Source: Anaerorudis cellulosivorans
Lineage (GTDB): Bacteria > Bacteroidota > Bacteroidia > Bacteroidales > Dysgonomonadaceae
Assembly (NCBI RefSeq): GCF_025943985.1
Contig: NZ_JAPCWE010000020.1
Location: forward strand, 1-53,104
Direction: 5' to 3'
DNA: 53,104 nucleotides
Positions 6,174 to 14,406 of the stretch are shown here, piece after piece (positions within the stretch are counted from its first letter, which is position 1; each line of letters opens with the position of its first letter). The notes beneath the pieces are model-generated. The model saw nothing but the letters and a program-made list of their open reading frames with translations. It was not told the DNA's origin and searched no databases. A program made the position numbers and the translations under genes.

Positions 6174-6764
6174 ATGGATAAAGGTGTTTTTTTTAAGATA
6201 ATCTCAAAAACTCTCTTTTTTGGCAGGCTTGCGCCTCATCAAAAAAGAGGTGTAGAAACTAAACTAACAGCTTTTGATATTTATGATATTGTTGATGATC
6301 GATGGAGAGCTTATATGCTTGCCACTGTATTACACGAAACAGGAGGTGAAATGCAACCGGTTGAGGAAGTCGGAAAAGGTGCCGGCAGACCTTATGGAAA
6401 AAAACTTAAACATGATCGCACGGTATACACTTTCCCGGATAGGCTTTATTATGGTCGTGGTGATGTTCAACTCACATGGTACGAGAACTACGAGTTGATG
6501 GGTAAACTTTTGAATTACCCATTATTGAAATATCCTGAATTAGCACTGGAACCTGAAATTTCTGCGAGAATTATGATTGAAGGTATGACTCGCGGTATTT
6601 CTAATCGTGGCGACTTCACCGGTGTTTCTCTTGAAAACTATTTCAATAATCACAAGGAGGATCCTATTAATGCCAGGAGAATTATAAATGGATTAGACCA
6701 GGCTAAGAAGATTGCAGATTACTATAATAAGTTTTTAAATGCAATAAGAATTTCAAAAGGGTAG
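6174..6764 (+). CDS. GH19-type muramidase/chitinase (endolysin-like)
   Basis: This 196-residue protein has the GH19/lysozyme-like fold signature. A TVLHETGGEMQP block (residues about 51-62) contains the likely catalytic glutamate (Glu55), and a GRGDVQLTW motif (94-102) leads into an asparagine/tyrosine pair and an alpha-helical C-terminus. Enzymes of this family cut glycan chains of chitin or peptidoglycan; in a bacterium without chitin the target is most likely the cell wall. No signal peptide is present, so it would need a holin-like pore to reach the wall, as canonical phage endolysins do. It is 5 bp from the upstream gene and 3 bp from the downstream gene, so the three are probably co-translated. 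Confidence 0.82.
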   Translation: MDKGVFFKIISKTLFFGRLAPHQKRGVETKLTAFDIYDIVDDRWRAYMLATVLHETGGEMQPVEEVGKGAGRPYGKKLKHDRTVYTFPDRLYYGRGDVQLTWYENYELMGKLLNYPLLKYPELALEPEISARIMIEGMTRGISNRGDFTGVSLENYFNNHKEDPINARRIINGLDQAKKIADYYNKFLNAIRISKG

Positions 6765-6767
6765 GGT

Positions 6768-7322
6768 ATGGTACCGTTAAAATATAAAATACTGTTTATT
6801 GCTCCTCTGCTTTTCATTTCTTGTAAACCAAAACAGGTTATAACAGAGAAGATCTCTACCAAGTCTGACAGTTCTGCTGTCGTTCTATTGGAGGATGAAA
6901 TCTCACAAAAAGAAACTCAAATAGCTTCTTTACAAAGCGAATTAAATCGCTTTGAAGAAGAAAACTTCAACCTGAAAAGTGAGATCTCAACATATGAAAT
7001 TAATTATGACACGACCCAGCCAATCAATCCTGTAACTCAAAAACCTCCAATATCATCCGAGATAATTACTAGAAGCAACTCCCAGCTAGAAAAAACTCTC
7101 AATCAATATGAGGTTCTGCTCCGGGAAGCTTCAATTGAAAACACTCACTTGACCACAAAAAACATCAATCTTCAACTTATAGTAGAGGCGATGAAGGAGG
7201 AGAATAAAACGTTAAAATCTAAATCTAATCCTGGTACCCAGCTTACATCCAAATTGTTTTTAACCGGTATAATTTCAGGAATCATGATTTGTGTAATTTC
7301 AATTATGATTATAAGGAAATAA
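6768..7322 (+). CDS. Lipoprotein with C-terminal membrane anchor, u-spanin-like
   Basis: The 184-residue protein has a lipoprotein signal peptide (residues 1-18; cleavage before Cys19 in LFISCK), a long heptad-rich coiled-coil middle (about 40-155, with a proline break near 75-85), and a C-terminal hydrophobic segment (about 162-182) ending in Arg-Lys. An outer-membrane lipid anchor at one end, a coiled coil, and an inner-membrane anchor at the other end is the arrangement of unimolecular spanins, the phage proteins that fuse the two membranes in the last step of lysis. It directly follows the GH19 gene (3-bp gap), the usual place for a spanin. The call rests on topology and position; I see no sequence family I can name. 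Confidence 0.68.
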   Translation: MVPLKYKILFIAPLLFISCKPKQVITEKISTKSDSSAVVLLEDEISQKETQIASLQSELNRFEEENFNLKSEISTYEINYDTTQPINPVTQKPPISSEIITRSNSQLEKTLNQYEVLLREASIENTHLTTKNINLQLIVEAMKEENKTLKSKSNPGTQLTSKLFLTGIISGIMICVISIMIIRK

Positions 7323-7332
7323 TTTACTCTTA

Positions 7333-8763
7333 TTATCCAGTTATTCCTACTGCATTAAACGTGTTATAAGTCTTTTCTGGATTCAACAACTTCATGTTAA
7401 TCTCTCTTCTTTTTTTAGCAGTAAGTTTCACATATCCTGCTGTAACGTCTTTCTTTGTGCTATGACCTACCATCTTTTTAACAACTATCGGATTGATTAA
7501 TAATTCACTTGTTAGATGAGTTATATAGCTATTCCTTGTATATGAAGTTGAAATTTCTGGGTCTAATGATAATTCATTTGCTATATTCTTAAGAGAGGAG
7601 TTTATAGGTTCTAATTTCAGTCTGGTCTCTCTTTTTATTAAATTTTCATTATTTTCTGTAGGCTCAATACCATTTAAAAATGGGAAAATATACCCCTCTT
7701 GTGAATCATTGCCTTGTCTATTTATGATCTCAATCATTGGAGGTAAAATAGGAACATAAATATAAGTTGGTTCCTCTCCTTTTCTTAATGTCTTTTTTCG
7801 TTCAAAAATTATCTCATTTCTTGGTGCATCAATATTCTTATAAGTTAGTCGGCAAAGGTCTCCAAAATTAAGACCATTGCAGTAAAACATAAATACAAAT
7901 ATATCACGTGCTGTTGCCAGGGCTGGATTATCTGTCTTAAAATTCTCAATTTTCCAAATATCTTCTATTGGCATTGCAATCTCTTTTCTGCCTCCTGCTG
8001 GTATTTCGTACTTCCCGTTATTTACTCCAAATGGATATTTGCTACCCTCAATATATGGTTTATCCCCATCTTTATTGTTGATTATTGCCCTTAACGTTCT
8101 CATATATATTCCCATGGTTGCATAAGAAACTTCTGTTTTCTCCCAGAATTTCTCGCATTCATTTAAAAATTTAGGTGTTATCTCATCAAAGGATATTTCT
8201 TCTTCAACAGTTAGTACATTACTTCCGATAGTTATATGCTTTTGTTCAATACAGGTTTGAATGAATTGAATTTTATCAGCCTTTTTCTTTTTTAGAGAAT
8301 AGTGCTTGAATCTCATCAAAGCTTTTAAGGTTGTTCTGTATATAGATGCATTTCCAACTTTATATTCGTTTTCTAACGCTGTTATCTTGTTTTGAAAAGC
8401 TTCATTTACTGTTTCTGATAAAGGCTTTTTTAAGATATTATCTAATGCCTCAAATGAAAACTCATTTATTTCAGCTAATACGTTAATTGCGGGTTTTAAT
8501 GATAGAGCTAAATAATTGTTTAGAGTTTGTTTTGTAAGTTTATGTTTTTTCAAGTCTCTATTAATGAATTCATCCCATTCTTTTATCTCAAAATCAAAAC
8601 CTGAATAATAGTATTTATGTCTTCTTTCGTATGTTACTCGCCAAAAAATTGGTGCTTCAACGTCATCTTTATTTCTGTATTTTCTCGTTAAACACACCGA
8701 GATATTTCTGTTCTTGTACTTGAAAGCATTTGTTTTTTTAGGTACTTTGTCTAGATTTGCCAT
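7333..8763 (-). CDS. Tyrosine recombinase (integrase) of the element
   Basis: This 476-residue protein has the three-part layout of Bacteroidetes integrases: an arm-binding N-terminus (1-90, with a WRVTYERRHKYYYSGF strand region), a SAM-like core-binding domain (about 105-245) and a catalytic domain (about 260-460). Active-site candidates are Arg305 (GDLCRL), a Lys near 324, Arg410, His434 (MVGHS) and the nucleophile Tyr444 (AGYVKL). The HxxR box reads S-Y-T-R (407-410), so the usual first histidine is a serine. It is convergent with the lysis-like operon (10-bp gap), and its start is about 170 bp from the tRNA-Arg attachment site, as expected for an element integrated in that tRNA. Confidence 0.9.
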   Translation of the reverse strand: MANLDKVPKKTNAFKYKNRNISVCLTRKYRNKDDVEAPIFWRVTYERRHKYYYSGFDFEIKEWDEFINRDLKKHKLTKQTLNNYLALSLKPAINVLAEINEFSFEALDNILKKPLSETVNEAFQNKITALENEYKVGNASIYRTTLKALMRFKHYSLKKKKADKIQFIQTCIEQKHITIGSNVLTVEEEISFDEITPKFLNECEKFWEKTEVSYATMGIYMRTLRAIINNKDGDKPYIEGSKYPFGVNNGKYEIPAGGRKEIAMPIEDIWKIENFKTDNPALATARDIFVFMFYCNGLNFGDLCRLTYKNIDAPRNEIIFERKKTLRKGEEPTYIYVPILPPMIEIINRQGNDSQEGYIFPFLNGIEPTENNENLIKRETRLKLEPINSSLKNIANELSLDPEISTSYTRNSYITHLTSELLINPIVVKKMVGHSTKKDVTAGYVKLTAKKRREINMKLLNPEKTYNTFNAVGITG

Positions 8764-8789
8764 AGTCGTAATTAATTATTTAGTAAGTA

Positions 8790-8811
8790 TGGGAAAACAA
8801 TGGGAAAACAA
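8790..8811 (+). repeat. Tandem 11-bp repeat in front of the integrase gene
   Basis: TGGGAAAACAA occurs twice back to back (8790-8800 and 8801-8811), 27 bp upstream of the integrase start and 120 bp from the att core. It is suitably placed to be an integrase arm-type site or an operator of the integrase gene. Confidence 0.5.
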
Positions 8812-8933
8812 ATGTACCTATACAACGATAAATAACCAAATATATCAAGCGTTATGTTTTATGAGTATTTTGTAATATGCAAATAATCAGACATATAAAA
8901 TACAACAATAAATATCGAAAAATATTAGGTTTA

Positions 8934-8977
8934 GCCTTCTAAGCTGTGGGTCGTGGGTTCGAATCCCGCCCGGATCA
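8934..8977 (+). other. Attachment site: 3' half of tRNA-Arg(TCT)
   Basis: The bases match the 3' half of a tRNA: anticodon loop CTTCTAA with anticodon TCT (8936-8942), the 3' anticodon stem GCTGT, a variable loop, T-stem GTGGG/CCCGC around loop TTCGAAT (8953-8969), acceptor strand CCGGATC (8970-8976) and discriminator A8977. No D-arm or 5' acceptor strand GATCCGG lies upstream; AT-rich element DNA does instead. The outermost anticodon pair also fails. This is what remains at one end when an element integrates into the 3' end of a tRNA gene, so I read it as attR, with the complete tRNA at the other, unseen border. Confidence 0.8.
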
Positions 8978-8982
8978 CACCC

Positions 8983-9026
8983 AAAAAGAAACACTTGCTA
9001 CAACTTAGGCAAGTGTTTCTTTTTTT
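8983..9026 (+). terminator. Intrinsic terminator of the tRNA-Arg gene
   Basis: The arms 8983-8998 (AAAAAGAAACACTTGC) and 9009-9024 are perfectly complementary over 16 bp with a 10-base loop, and the hairpin runs into a T-tract. It starts 5 bp after the tRNA 3' end and was presumably the native terminator of that tRNA. Confidence 0.85.
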
Positions 9027-9148
9027 ATAGTCACATATTGGCCACACAAAAGCCGATATAGAGCCTAATATATCTTTGAGTTAGATTACCTTTTCAGGGA
9101 CACGAAGTATGCCGTGAGTTTGTTTGTTCTTTCTATTTTGTTTAAGTT

Positions 9149-9685
9149 TTAAATTTCGTGCAAGAAAGGATGTTTTTTATCTTTTTCCGAAAGAACAATG
9201 TCTTTTTCGGGGAGACGCCAATCGATACCTAATGCCGGGTCATTCCATAAAATTCCTCCCTCGGATTGTGGTGAATAATAGTTGTCGCATTTGTATTGAA
9301 AGATGGCTTTTTCACTTAAAGTAAGGTAACCGTGGGCAAATCCACGCGGGATGAAAAGCTGACGTTTATCCTTTTCGTTGAGTTCTACAGCAACATATTT
9401 TCCGAAGGTGGTTGATCCTTTTCTAATATCTACCGCAATGTCAAGCACGGCACCTATTACCACTCTTACCAGTTTTGCTTGCGCATAGGGTGGTTTCTGA
9501 AAATGTAATCCACGTAAGACGCCGTAGGTCGATTTGGATTCGTTGTCTTGAACAAAACGGGTGTTGCATACGTTTTTTGTAAACCACTGTTCAACGAAAG
9601 ATTCGAAAAAATAACCCCTTTCATCATAAAAAACGCAGGGTTCAATGATTTTTACCTCGTTGATTTCCGTATCGATAATCTTCAT
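9149..9685 (-). CDS. rfbC: dTDP-4-dehydrorhamnose 3,5-epimerase
   Basis: RfbC epimerises C3 and C5 of dTDP-4-keto-6-deoxyglucose, the third step of dTDP-L-rhamnose synthesis for surface polysaccharides. The 178-residue length is normal. Conserved blocks are visible: FYDERGYFFESF near residue 20, VRQ-like FVQDNESKSTYGVLRGLHFQ (with the catalytic His of RGLHF near residue 61), and IPRGFAHGYLTLSE near 113-126. It lies 50 bp downstream of rfbA on the same strand, so the two are probably one transcript. The other two genes of the pathway, rfbB and rfbD, are not in the window. Confidence 0.93.
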   Translation of the reverse strand: MKIIDTEINEVKIIEPCVFYDERGYFFESFVEQWFTKNVCNTRFVQDNESKSTYGVLRGLHFQKPPYAQAKLVRVVIGAVLDIAVDIRKGSTTFGKYVAVELNEKDKRQLFIPRGFAHGYLTLSEKAIFQYKCDNYYSPQSEGGILWNDPALGIDWRLPEKDIVLSEKDKKHPFLHEI

Positions 9686-9735
9686 CTTTTCATCTTTTTA
9701 AATAATCATTTCACATTATCTTTGTTGCTCCGAAT

Positions 9736-10608
9736 TTATTGTAGTAACTCAAGCAGATATTGACCATACGGATTATTTTTCATGTTTTCACCTTGTTTTT
9801 TGAGTTTGTCGTTATCAATCCATTCATTTCGCCACGCAATCTCTTCAAGGCAGGCAATTTTCAGCCCTTGTCGTTTTTCTATGACTTCGATGAACGTGGA
9901 AGCCTCAGAAAGTGAATCGTGTGTACCCGTATCAAGCCATGCAAATCCACGTCCGAAAAGTTGAACGCAGAGTTGGTTAGTTTTTAAGAATTCCTGATTT
10001 ACCGAAGTAATTTCAAGTTCTCCTCGTGCTGAGGGTTTGATCTGTTTTGCGACTTCAACCACACTATTAGGATAAAAATATAATCCTACAACTGCATAAT
10101 GCGATTTAGGATCTTCCGGTTTTTCTTCTATGCTCAATACTTTTCCGTTTTCATCAAATTCCACTACACCGTATCGCTCAGGATCGTTTACGTAATAGCC
10201 GAAAACGGTAGCCACTTGGTTTTTCTCTGCATTAGCTACGGCTTGTTTCATCATCTCCGGAAAACCGTGCCCATAAAAGATATTGTCACCAAGTATCAGG
10301 CAGACCTCATCGTCTCCGATGAACTTTTCGCCAATAATAAAAGCCTGAGCCAGTCCCTCAGGTCGAGGTTGCTCGGCGTAAGTAAAGTGTACGCCATAAT
10401 CGGATCCGTTGCCTAAAAGGCGCTTAAACGCCGGTAAATCTACCGGTGTGGAAATAATGAGAATATCCCTGATTCCGGCCAGCATCAATGCCGACAGCGG
10501 ATAATATATCATGGGCTTGTCGTAAATGGGGATCAGTTGCTTGGATACTCCCCGCGTAATGGGATAAAGTCGGGTTCCCGACCCTCCTGCCAATACAATT
10601 CCTTTCAT
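9736..10608 (-). CDS. rfbA: Glucose-1-phosphate thymidylyltransferase
   Basis: RfbA makes dTDP-glucose from glucose-1-phosphate and dTTP, the first step of dTDP-rhamnose synthesis. I chose the ATG at 10608: it gives the classical N-terminus [18 protein letters not shown] with the nucleotide-binding GGSGTRL motif at residues 8-14, and it lies just downstream of a -7 promoter element (minus strand, 10636-10643). The frame extends 10 codons further, but that extension overlaps the promoter. Further hallmarks are [28 protein letters not shown] and the EEKP block. Length is 290 residues, normal for the family. Confidence 0.94.
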   Translation of the reverse strand: MKGIVLAGGSGTRLYPITRGVSKQLIPIYDKPMIYYPLSALMLAGIRDILIISTPVDLPAFKRLLGNGSDYGVHFTYAEQPRPEGLAQAFIIGEKFIGDDEVCLILGDNIFYGHGFPEMMKQAVANAEKNQVATVFGYYVNDPERYGVVEFDENGKVLSIEEKPEDPKSHYAVVGLYFYPNSVVEVAKQIKPSARGELEITSVNQEFLKTNQLCVQLFGRGFAWLDTGTHDSLSEASTFIEVIEKRQGLKIACLEEIAWRNEWIDNDKLKKQGENMKNNPYGQYLLELLQ

Positions 10609-10635
10609 TGATGAGATTTTTAAAACTCGGATGTG

Positions 10636-10643
10636 CAAAGTTA
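10636..10643 (-). promoter_or_regulatory. -7 promoter element for rfbA-rfbC
   Basis: The minus strand reads TAACTTTG, matching TAnnTTTG, 27 bases before the rfbA ATG chosen here. No -33 TTTG is obvious. Confidence 0.5.
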
Positions 10644-10681
10644 TAATATTATTTGAATATGTAAGAAAATAAAAAAATCAT

Positions 10682-10689
10682 TATCTTTG
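10682..10689 (+). promoter_or_regulatory. -7 promoter element for the GNAT-type gene
   Basis: TATCTTTG matches TAnnTTTG and is followed by about 85 bases of leader before the ATG at 10775. It is divergent from the rfbA promoter, 38 bases away. Confidence 0.5.
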
Positions 10690-10774
10690 TGCATCCATCT
10701 TCTATTATAGAGATGCGGATGGGAAAGGAGAACAAAAATAATCCGAGAAAATAACGCTCAATATCCTTACGGAA

Positions 10775-11905
10775 ATGTCAGTAGAAATAAAAAAAGTAAC
10801 CGATAAAGAAACCCTTAGAAAATTTGTTCAGTTCGGCATCGATTTATACGAAGGGAATGAATATTTTGTTCCCCCCTTGATTTATGATGAAATGGCCACC
10901 TTGAACCGCGAAAAAAATCCGGCTTTCGATCATTGTGATGCAGCTTATTTTTTGGCGTATCGTGATGGGGTGATTGTTGGTCGCATTGCTGTGATGATCA
11001 ACTATAAATCAAATGAGATATGGAATGAACGAAATGCCCGTTTTGGTTTTGTGGATTTCATCGATGACGAAGAAGTAGTGGATACGCTTTTTGGTGTTGC
11101 CGAAGAATGGGCGCGTTCGAGAGGAATGGAAAAAATTCATGGTCCGCTGGGATTTACGGATCTTGATCACGAAGGAATGTTGATCGAGGGATTTGATCAG
11201 ATGGGTACGATGGAAACCATCTATAATTACCCTTACTATAAAGATCATATGGAGCGGATGGGTTACGTGAAAGATCAGGATTGGTTTGAATATCTGATTC
11301 CCATTCCTGAGGAAATCCCTGAAAGGTATGCCCGTATGGCGGATGTGGTAAAAAAACGTTTCGGTTTGATGGTGAAGCATCTTGGGAGCAAAAAGGATGT
11401 GCTACCTTATGCTCGCGATATTTTTTTGTTGATTAACAAGGCTTATAAAGATCTTTACGGTTTTGTGCCTCTTACTGACCGGCAAATTGATTATTATGTG
11501 GATATGTATATTCCCATGCTGCGTTTGGAGTTTCTTACCCTCGTGATTCGGCAGGAAGATCACAAGCTGGTGGGCGTAGGTATTGGATTGCCGAGTCTGG
11601 CACAGGCACTTCGGAAAGCAAAAGGAAGATTTCTCCCTACCGGATGGTATCATTTATATAAGGCTTTAAAAGGAAAAGATAATAAAGTGCTCGATTTGCT
11701 TCTTGTTGCCGTTGATCCCGAATATCAAGGCAAAGGATTGAATGCGTTGCTGTTTAGCGAATTCATTCCTGCAGCCCGACAATTGGGAATGGAGGTGGCT
11801 GAAAGCAATCCGGAACTGGAAGAAAATAATAGAGTTCGCTCGTTGTGGAGTGATTTAAATGCCAAACATCATAAAACCCGAAGAGCTTACAGCAAACAAT
11901 TGTAA
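10775..11905 (+). CDS. GNAT-superfamily acetyltransferase-like protein
   Basis: This 376-residue protein begins MSVEIKKVTDKETLRKFVQF and has a conserved FVPPLIYDE block near residue 33. A C-terminal GNAT-like core carries a probable acetyl-CoA loop: LLLVAVDPEYQGKGLNALLF (about residues 309-328), with the Q-G-K-G form of the pyrophosphate-binding motif. The N-terminal half has the HGPLGFTDLDHEGMLIEGF stretch that I recall from a Bacteroidetes family annotated only as hypothetical or N-acetyltransferase. The substrate is unknown. It has its own candidate promoter and is 99 bp upstream of parE, so it may or may not share a transcript with it. Confidence 0.75.
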   Translation: MSVEIKKVTDKETLRKFVQFGIDLYEGNEYFVPPLIYDEMATLNREKNPAFDHCDAAYFLAYRDGVIVGRIAVMINYKSNEIWNERNARFGFVDFIDDEEVVDTLFGVAEEWARSRGMEKIHGPLGFTDLDHEGMLIEGFDQMGTMETIYNYPYYKDHMERMGYVKDQDWFEYLIPIPEEIPERYARMADVVKKRFGLMVKHLGSKKDVLPYARDIFLLINKAYKDLYGFVPLTDRQIDYYVDMYIPMLRLEFLTLVIRQEDHKLVGVGIGLPSLAQALRKAKGRFLPTGWYHLYKALKGKDNKVLDLLLVAVDPEYQGKGLNALLFSEFIPAARQLGMEVAESNPELEENNRVRSLWSDLNAKHHKTRRAYSKQL

Positions 11906-12004
11906 GCCTTTTGCTGCGGGATGCGTAATGGCAGAAGCAGCTGAATTTAAATTCAAGATTAGTAAAAACTATTAGCAGCTCGCTGATAGTTGTGAGTTGA
12001 AAAT

Positions 12005-13867
12005 ATGACAGAATCAGATAACATTTTGCAACCAACGACAGAAAATTATCAGGAAGAACATATTGTTACCCTGGAATGGCAAGAGCATATTCGTCGTCGG
12101 CCGGGAATGTATATAGGAAAATTGGGTGACGGTTCGTCGCCTGACGACGGTATTTATGTTTTGTTGAAAGAAGTGCTCGATAACTCCATCGACGAATATA
12201 TGATGGGGTTTGGAAAGACTATCGAGGTAAAAGTTGAAGGCACGACCGTGAGTGTTCGCGATTTTGGGCGAGGCATACCGCTTGGAAAAGTAAAAGACGT
12301 TTCATCGCGTATGAATACGGGGGCGAAATACGATTCTAAAGCTTTTAAAAAATCCGTTGGATTAAATGGGGTGGGAATTAAAGCTGTGAATGCGCTTTCT
12401 TCACGCTTTTTTATTGAAAGTTATCGTGACAGACAAGCAAAAAATGTGCTTTACCGACAAGGAGTCGTTGTGGAGGAAAGTGACATCATACCTTCTTCTC
12501 AGGCTAATGGTACATGGGTTGAATTTACCCCCGACAGTGAAATTTTTGGAGATTATCATTATCGTGACGAGTACATTGATCCTCTACTCAAAAATTATGT
12601 CTTTCTAAATACAGGGCTTACTATCGTTTTTAATGGACGAAAGTTTTATTCGAAAAACGGCCTCGAGGATTTACTCAACGAAAATCTTACTTCAGAAGCG
12701 CTTTATCCCATTATCCATCTGCAAGGCGAAGATATTGAGGTGGCCATTACCCATACCAATCAATATGGCGAAGAATATTATTCATTTGTAAACGGTCAAC
12801 ACACCACACAAGGTGGGACGCATCTTTCGGCTTTTCGGGAAGCTTCAGCACGTACGATAAAAGAATATTTTAATCGTAATTTTGATTATGCCGATATTCG
12901 AAATGGCATGGTGGCTGCCATCAGCATCAAGGTGGAAGAACCGGTTTTTGAGTCGCAAACAAAAACGAAACTTGGATCGAAAGATATGTCGCCCGACGGC
13001 GTTTCTATCAGTAAATACATCGGAGATTTTTTGAAGAAAGAACTCGATAATTATCTCCACAAAAATCCGGGAACTTCCGATATTCTTCAGAAAAAAATCC
13101 TTGAATCTGAAAAAGAGCGTAAGGCTATTGCCGGTGTTACCAAATTGGCACGTGAGCGGGCAAAAAAAGCGAACCTGCATAATAAGAAATTGCGTGATTG
13201 TCGTATTCATTATAACGATACCAAAGGTGATGATCGCGACGAGACTTGTATTTTTATTACGGAAGGCGATTCAGCCAGCGGTTCAATAACAAAAAGCCGT
13301 GATCCTAATCTGCAAGCAGTGTTCAGTCTACGTGGAAAACCGTTGAATTGTTTCGGATTGACTAAAAAGATCGTGTACGAGAATGAAGAATTCAACCTAC
13401 TTCAAGCTGCACTAAATATTGAAGAGGGTATGGAGGGGCTTCGGTATAATAAGGTAATCATTGCTACTGATGCCGATACCGATGGCATGCATATCCGCTT
13501 GTTGTTGTTGACTTTTTTTCTTCAGTTTTTTCCCGATCTGATCAAGAAAAATCATGTGTATATCTTGCAAACACCGCTTTTCAGGGTACGGAATAAAAAG
13601 AAAACAGTATATTGTTATACGGAAGAAGAACGTTTGGCTGCCATAAAAGAGTTGGGTCCGAATCCCGAAATTACGCGATTCAAAGGTTTAGGGGAAATAT
13701 CCCCTGATGAATTTCGCCATTTTATCGGAAAAGACATGCGACTTGAGCGGGTAACGATGCGTAAGGAAGATCTTTTGAAAGAGCTTCTCGAATTTTATAT
13801 GGGAAAAAATACTCCTGAACGTCAGAATTTTATTATCGATAATCTGACAGTTGATGTTGAAGCTTGA
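12005..13867 (+). CDS. parE: DNA topoisomerase IV subunit B
   Basis: This 620-residue protein is the ATPase/Toprim subunit of topoisomerase IV, which decatenates daughter chromosomes. The GHKL ATPase region shows [12 protein letters not shown] (Mg/ATP site near residue 55-66) and [10 protein letters not shown]. The Toprim domain has [11 protein letters not shown] near residue 418 and the acidic [10 protein letters not shown] block near 493. The length and the short C-terminal end favour ParE over GyrB, and the [11 protein letters not shown] start block is intact. The next gene, coaD, starts 13 bp downstream. The partner gene parC is not in the window. Confidence 0.93.
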   Translation: MTESDNILQPTTENYQEEHIVTLEWQEHIRRRPGMYIGKLGDGSSPDDGIYVLLKEVLDNSIDEYMMGFGKTIEVKVEGTTVSVRDFGRGIPLGKVKDVSSRMNTGAKYDSKAFKKSVGLNGVGIKAVNALSSRFFIESYRDRQAKNVLYRQGVVVEESDIIPSSQANGTWVEFTPDSEIFGDYHYRDEYIDPLLKNYVFLNTGLTIVFNGRKFYSKNGLEDLLNENLTSEALYPIIHLQGEDIEVAITHTNQYGEEYYSFVNGQHTTQGGTHLSAFREASARTIKEYFNRNFDYADIRNGMVAAISIKVEEPVFESQTKTKLGSKDMSPDGVSISKYIGDFLKKELDNYLHKNPGTSDILQKKILESEKERKAIAGVTKLARERAKKANLHNKKLRDCRIHYNDTKGDDRDETCIFITEGDSASGSITKSRDPNLQAVFSLRGKPLNCFGLTKKIVYENEEFNLLQAALNIEEGMEGLRYNKVIIATDADTDGMHIRLLLLTFFLQFFPDLIKKNHVYILQTPLFRVRNKKKTVYCYTEEERLAAIKELGPNPEITRFKGLGEISPDEFRHFIGKDMRLERVTMRKEDLLKELLEFYMGKNTPERQNFIIDNLTVDVEA

Positions 13868-13880
13868 TTCATAACAAATA

Positions 13881-14375
13881 ATGAAATCACACTCTTCTAT
13901 TCCTAATTTGTCGGTTCCCCAAAGGCGCATTGCACTCTTCCCCGGCACGTTTGATCCGTTTACTATTGGTCATGAATCGCTAGTTCGAAGGGGACTCATG
14001 CTAGTGGATGAATTAGTCATTGCGATTGGTGTAAACGAAGCGAAAAAAACATGTTTCTCGTTAGAAAAAAGATTGTCAACCATCCGTAATTTTTATAAAG
14101 GTGATCCCCGTATACGGGTGGAGAGTTACGAAGGATTGACCGTTGACTTTGCACGGGAAGTGGGGGCAAAGTATATTCTGAGAGGAATTCGGTCGGTGAA
14201 CGATTTCGAATACGAAAAGGCTACTGCCGATTTAAATCGTTCTATCTCGGGGATAGAAACTTTTGTATTGTTTACCGAACCACAACTTACCCACATCAGT
14301 TCTACGCTTGTACGCGAACTGTTACGCTACGGGCACGATATTGCCGAATTTATTCCTGAGGGAATGAAGTGGTAA
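13881..14375 (+). CDS. coaD: Phosphopantetheine adenylyltransferase
   Basis: CoaD transfers AMP from ATP to 4'-phosphopantetheine, the penultimate step of coenzyme A synthesis. The nucleotidyltransferase motif [15 protein letters not shown] is at about residues 20-34, with the T/HxGH histidine. The second signature, [10 protein letters not shown], is near residue 137-146. The 164 residues include an N-terminal extension of about 16 residues ([16 protein letters not shown]) before the usual start of the fold. No later ATG fits, so the start may be correct although the extension is unusual. It is 13 bp after parE and 31 bp before the S41 protease. Confidence 0.93.
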   Translation: MKSHSSIPNLSVPQRRIALFPGTFDPFTIGHESLVRRGLMLVDELVIAIGVNEAKKTCFSLEKRLSTIRNFYKGDPRIRVESYEGLTVDFAREVGAKYILRGIRSVNDFEYEKATADLNRSISGIETFVLFTEPQLTHISSTLVRELLRYGHDIAEFIPEGMKW

Positions 14376-14406
14376 ATTCTTTCGCAATCAAATAGTATTA
14401 ATATTT

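Noticed and set aside
8880-8977. Complete tRNA gene
   Set aside because: Only the 3' half from the anticodon loop onward is present; the upstream bases cannot form a D-arm or the GATCCGG acceptor strand.
10609-10638. Upstream extension of rfbA
   Set aside because: It adds 10 residues before the conserved MKGIVLAGG start and overlaps a -7 promoter element.
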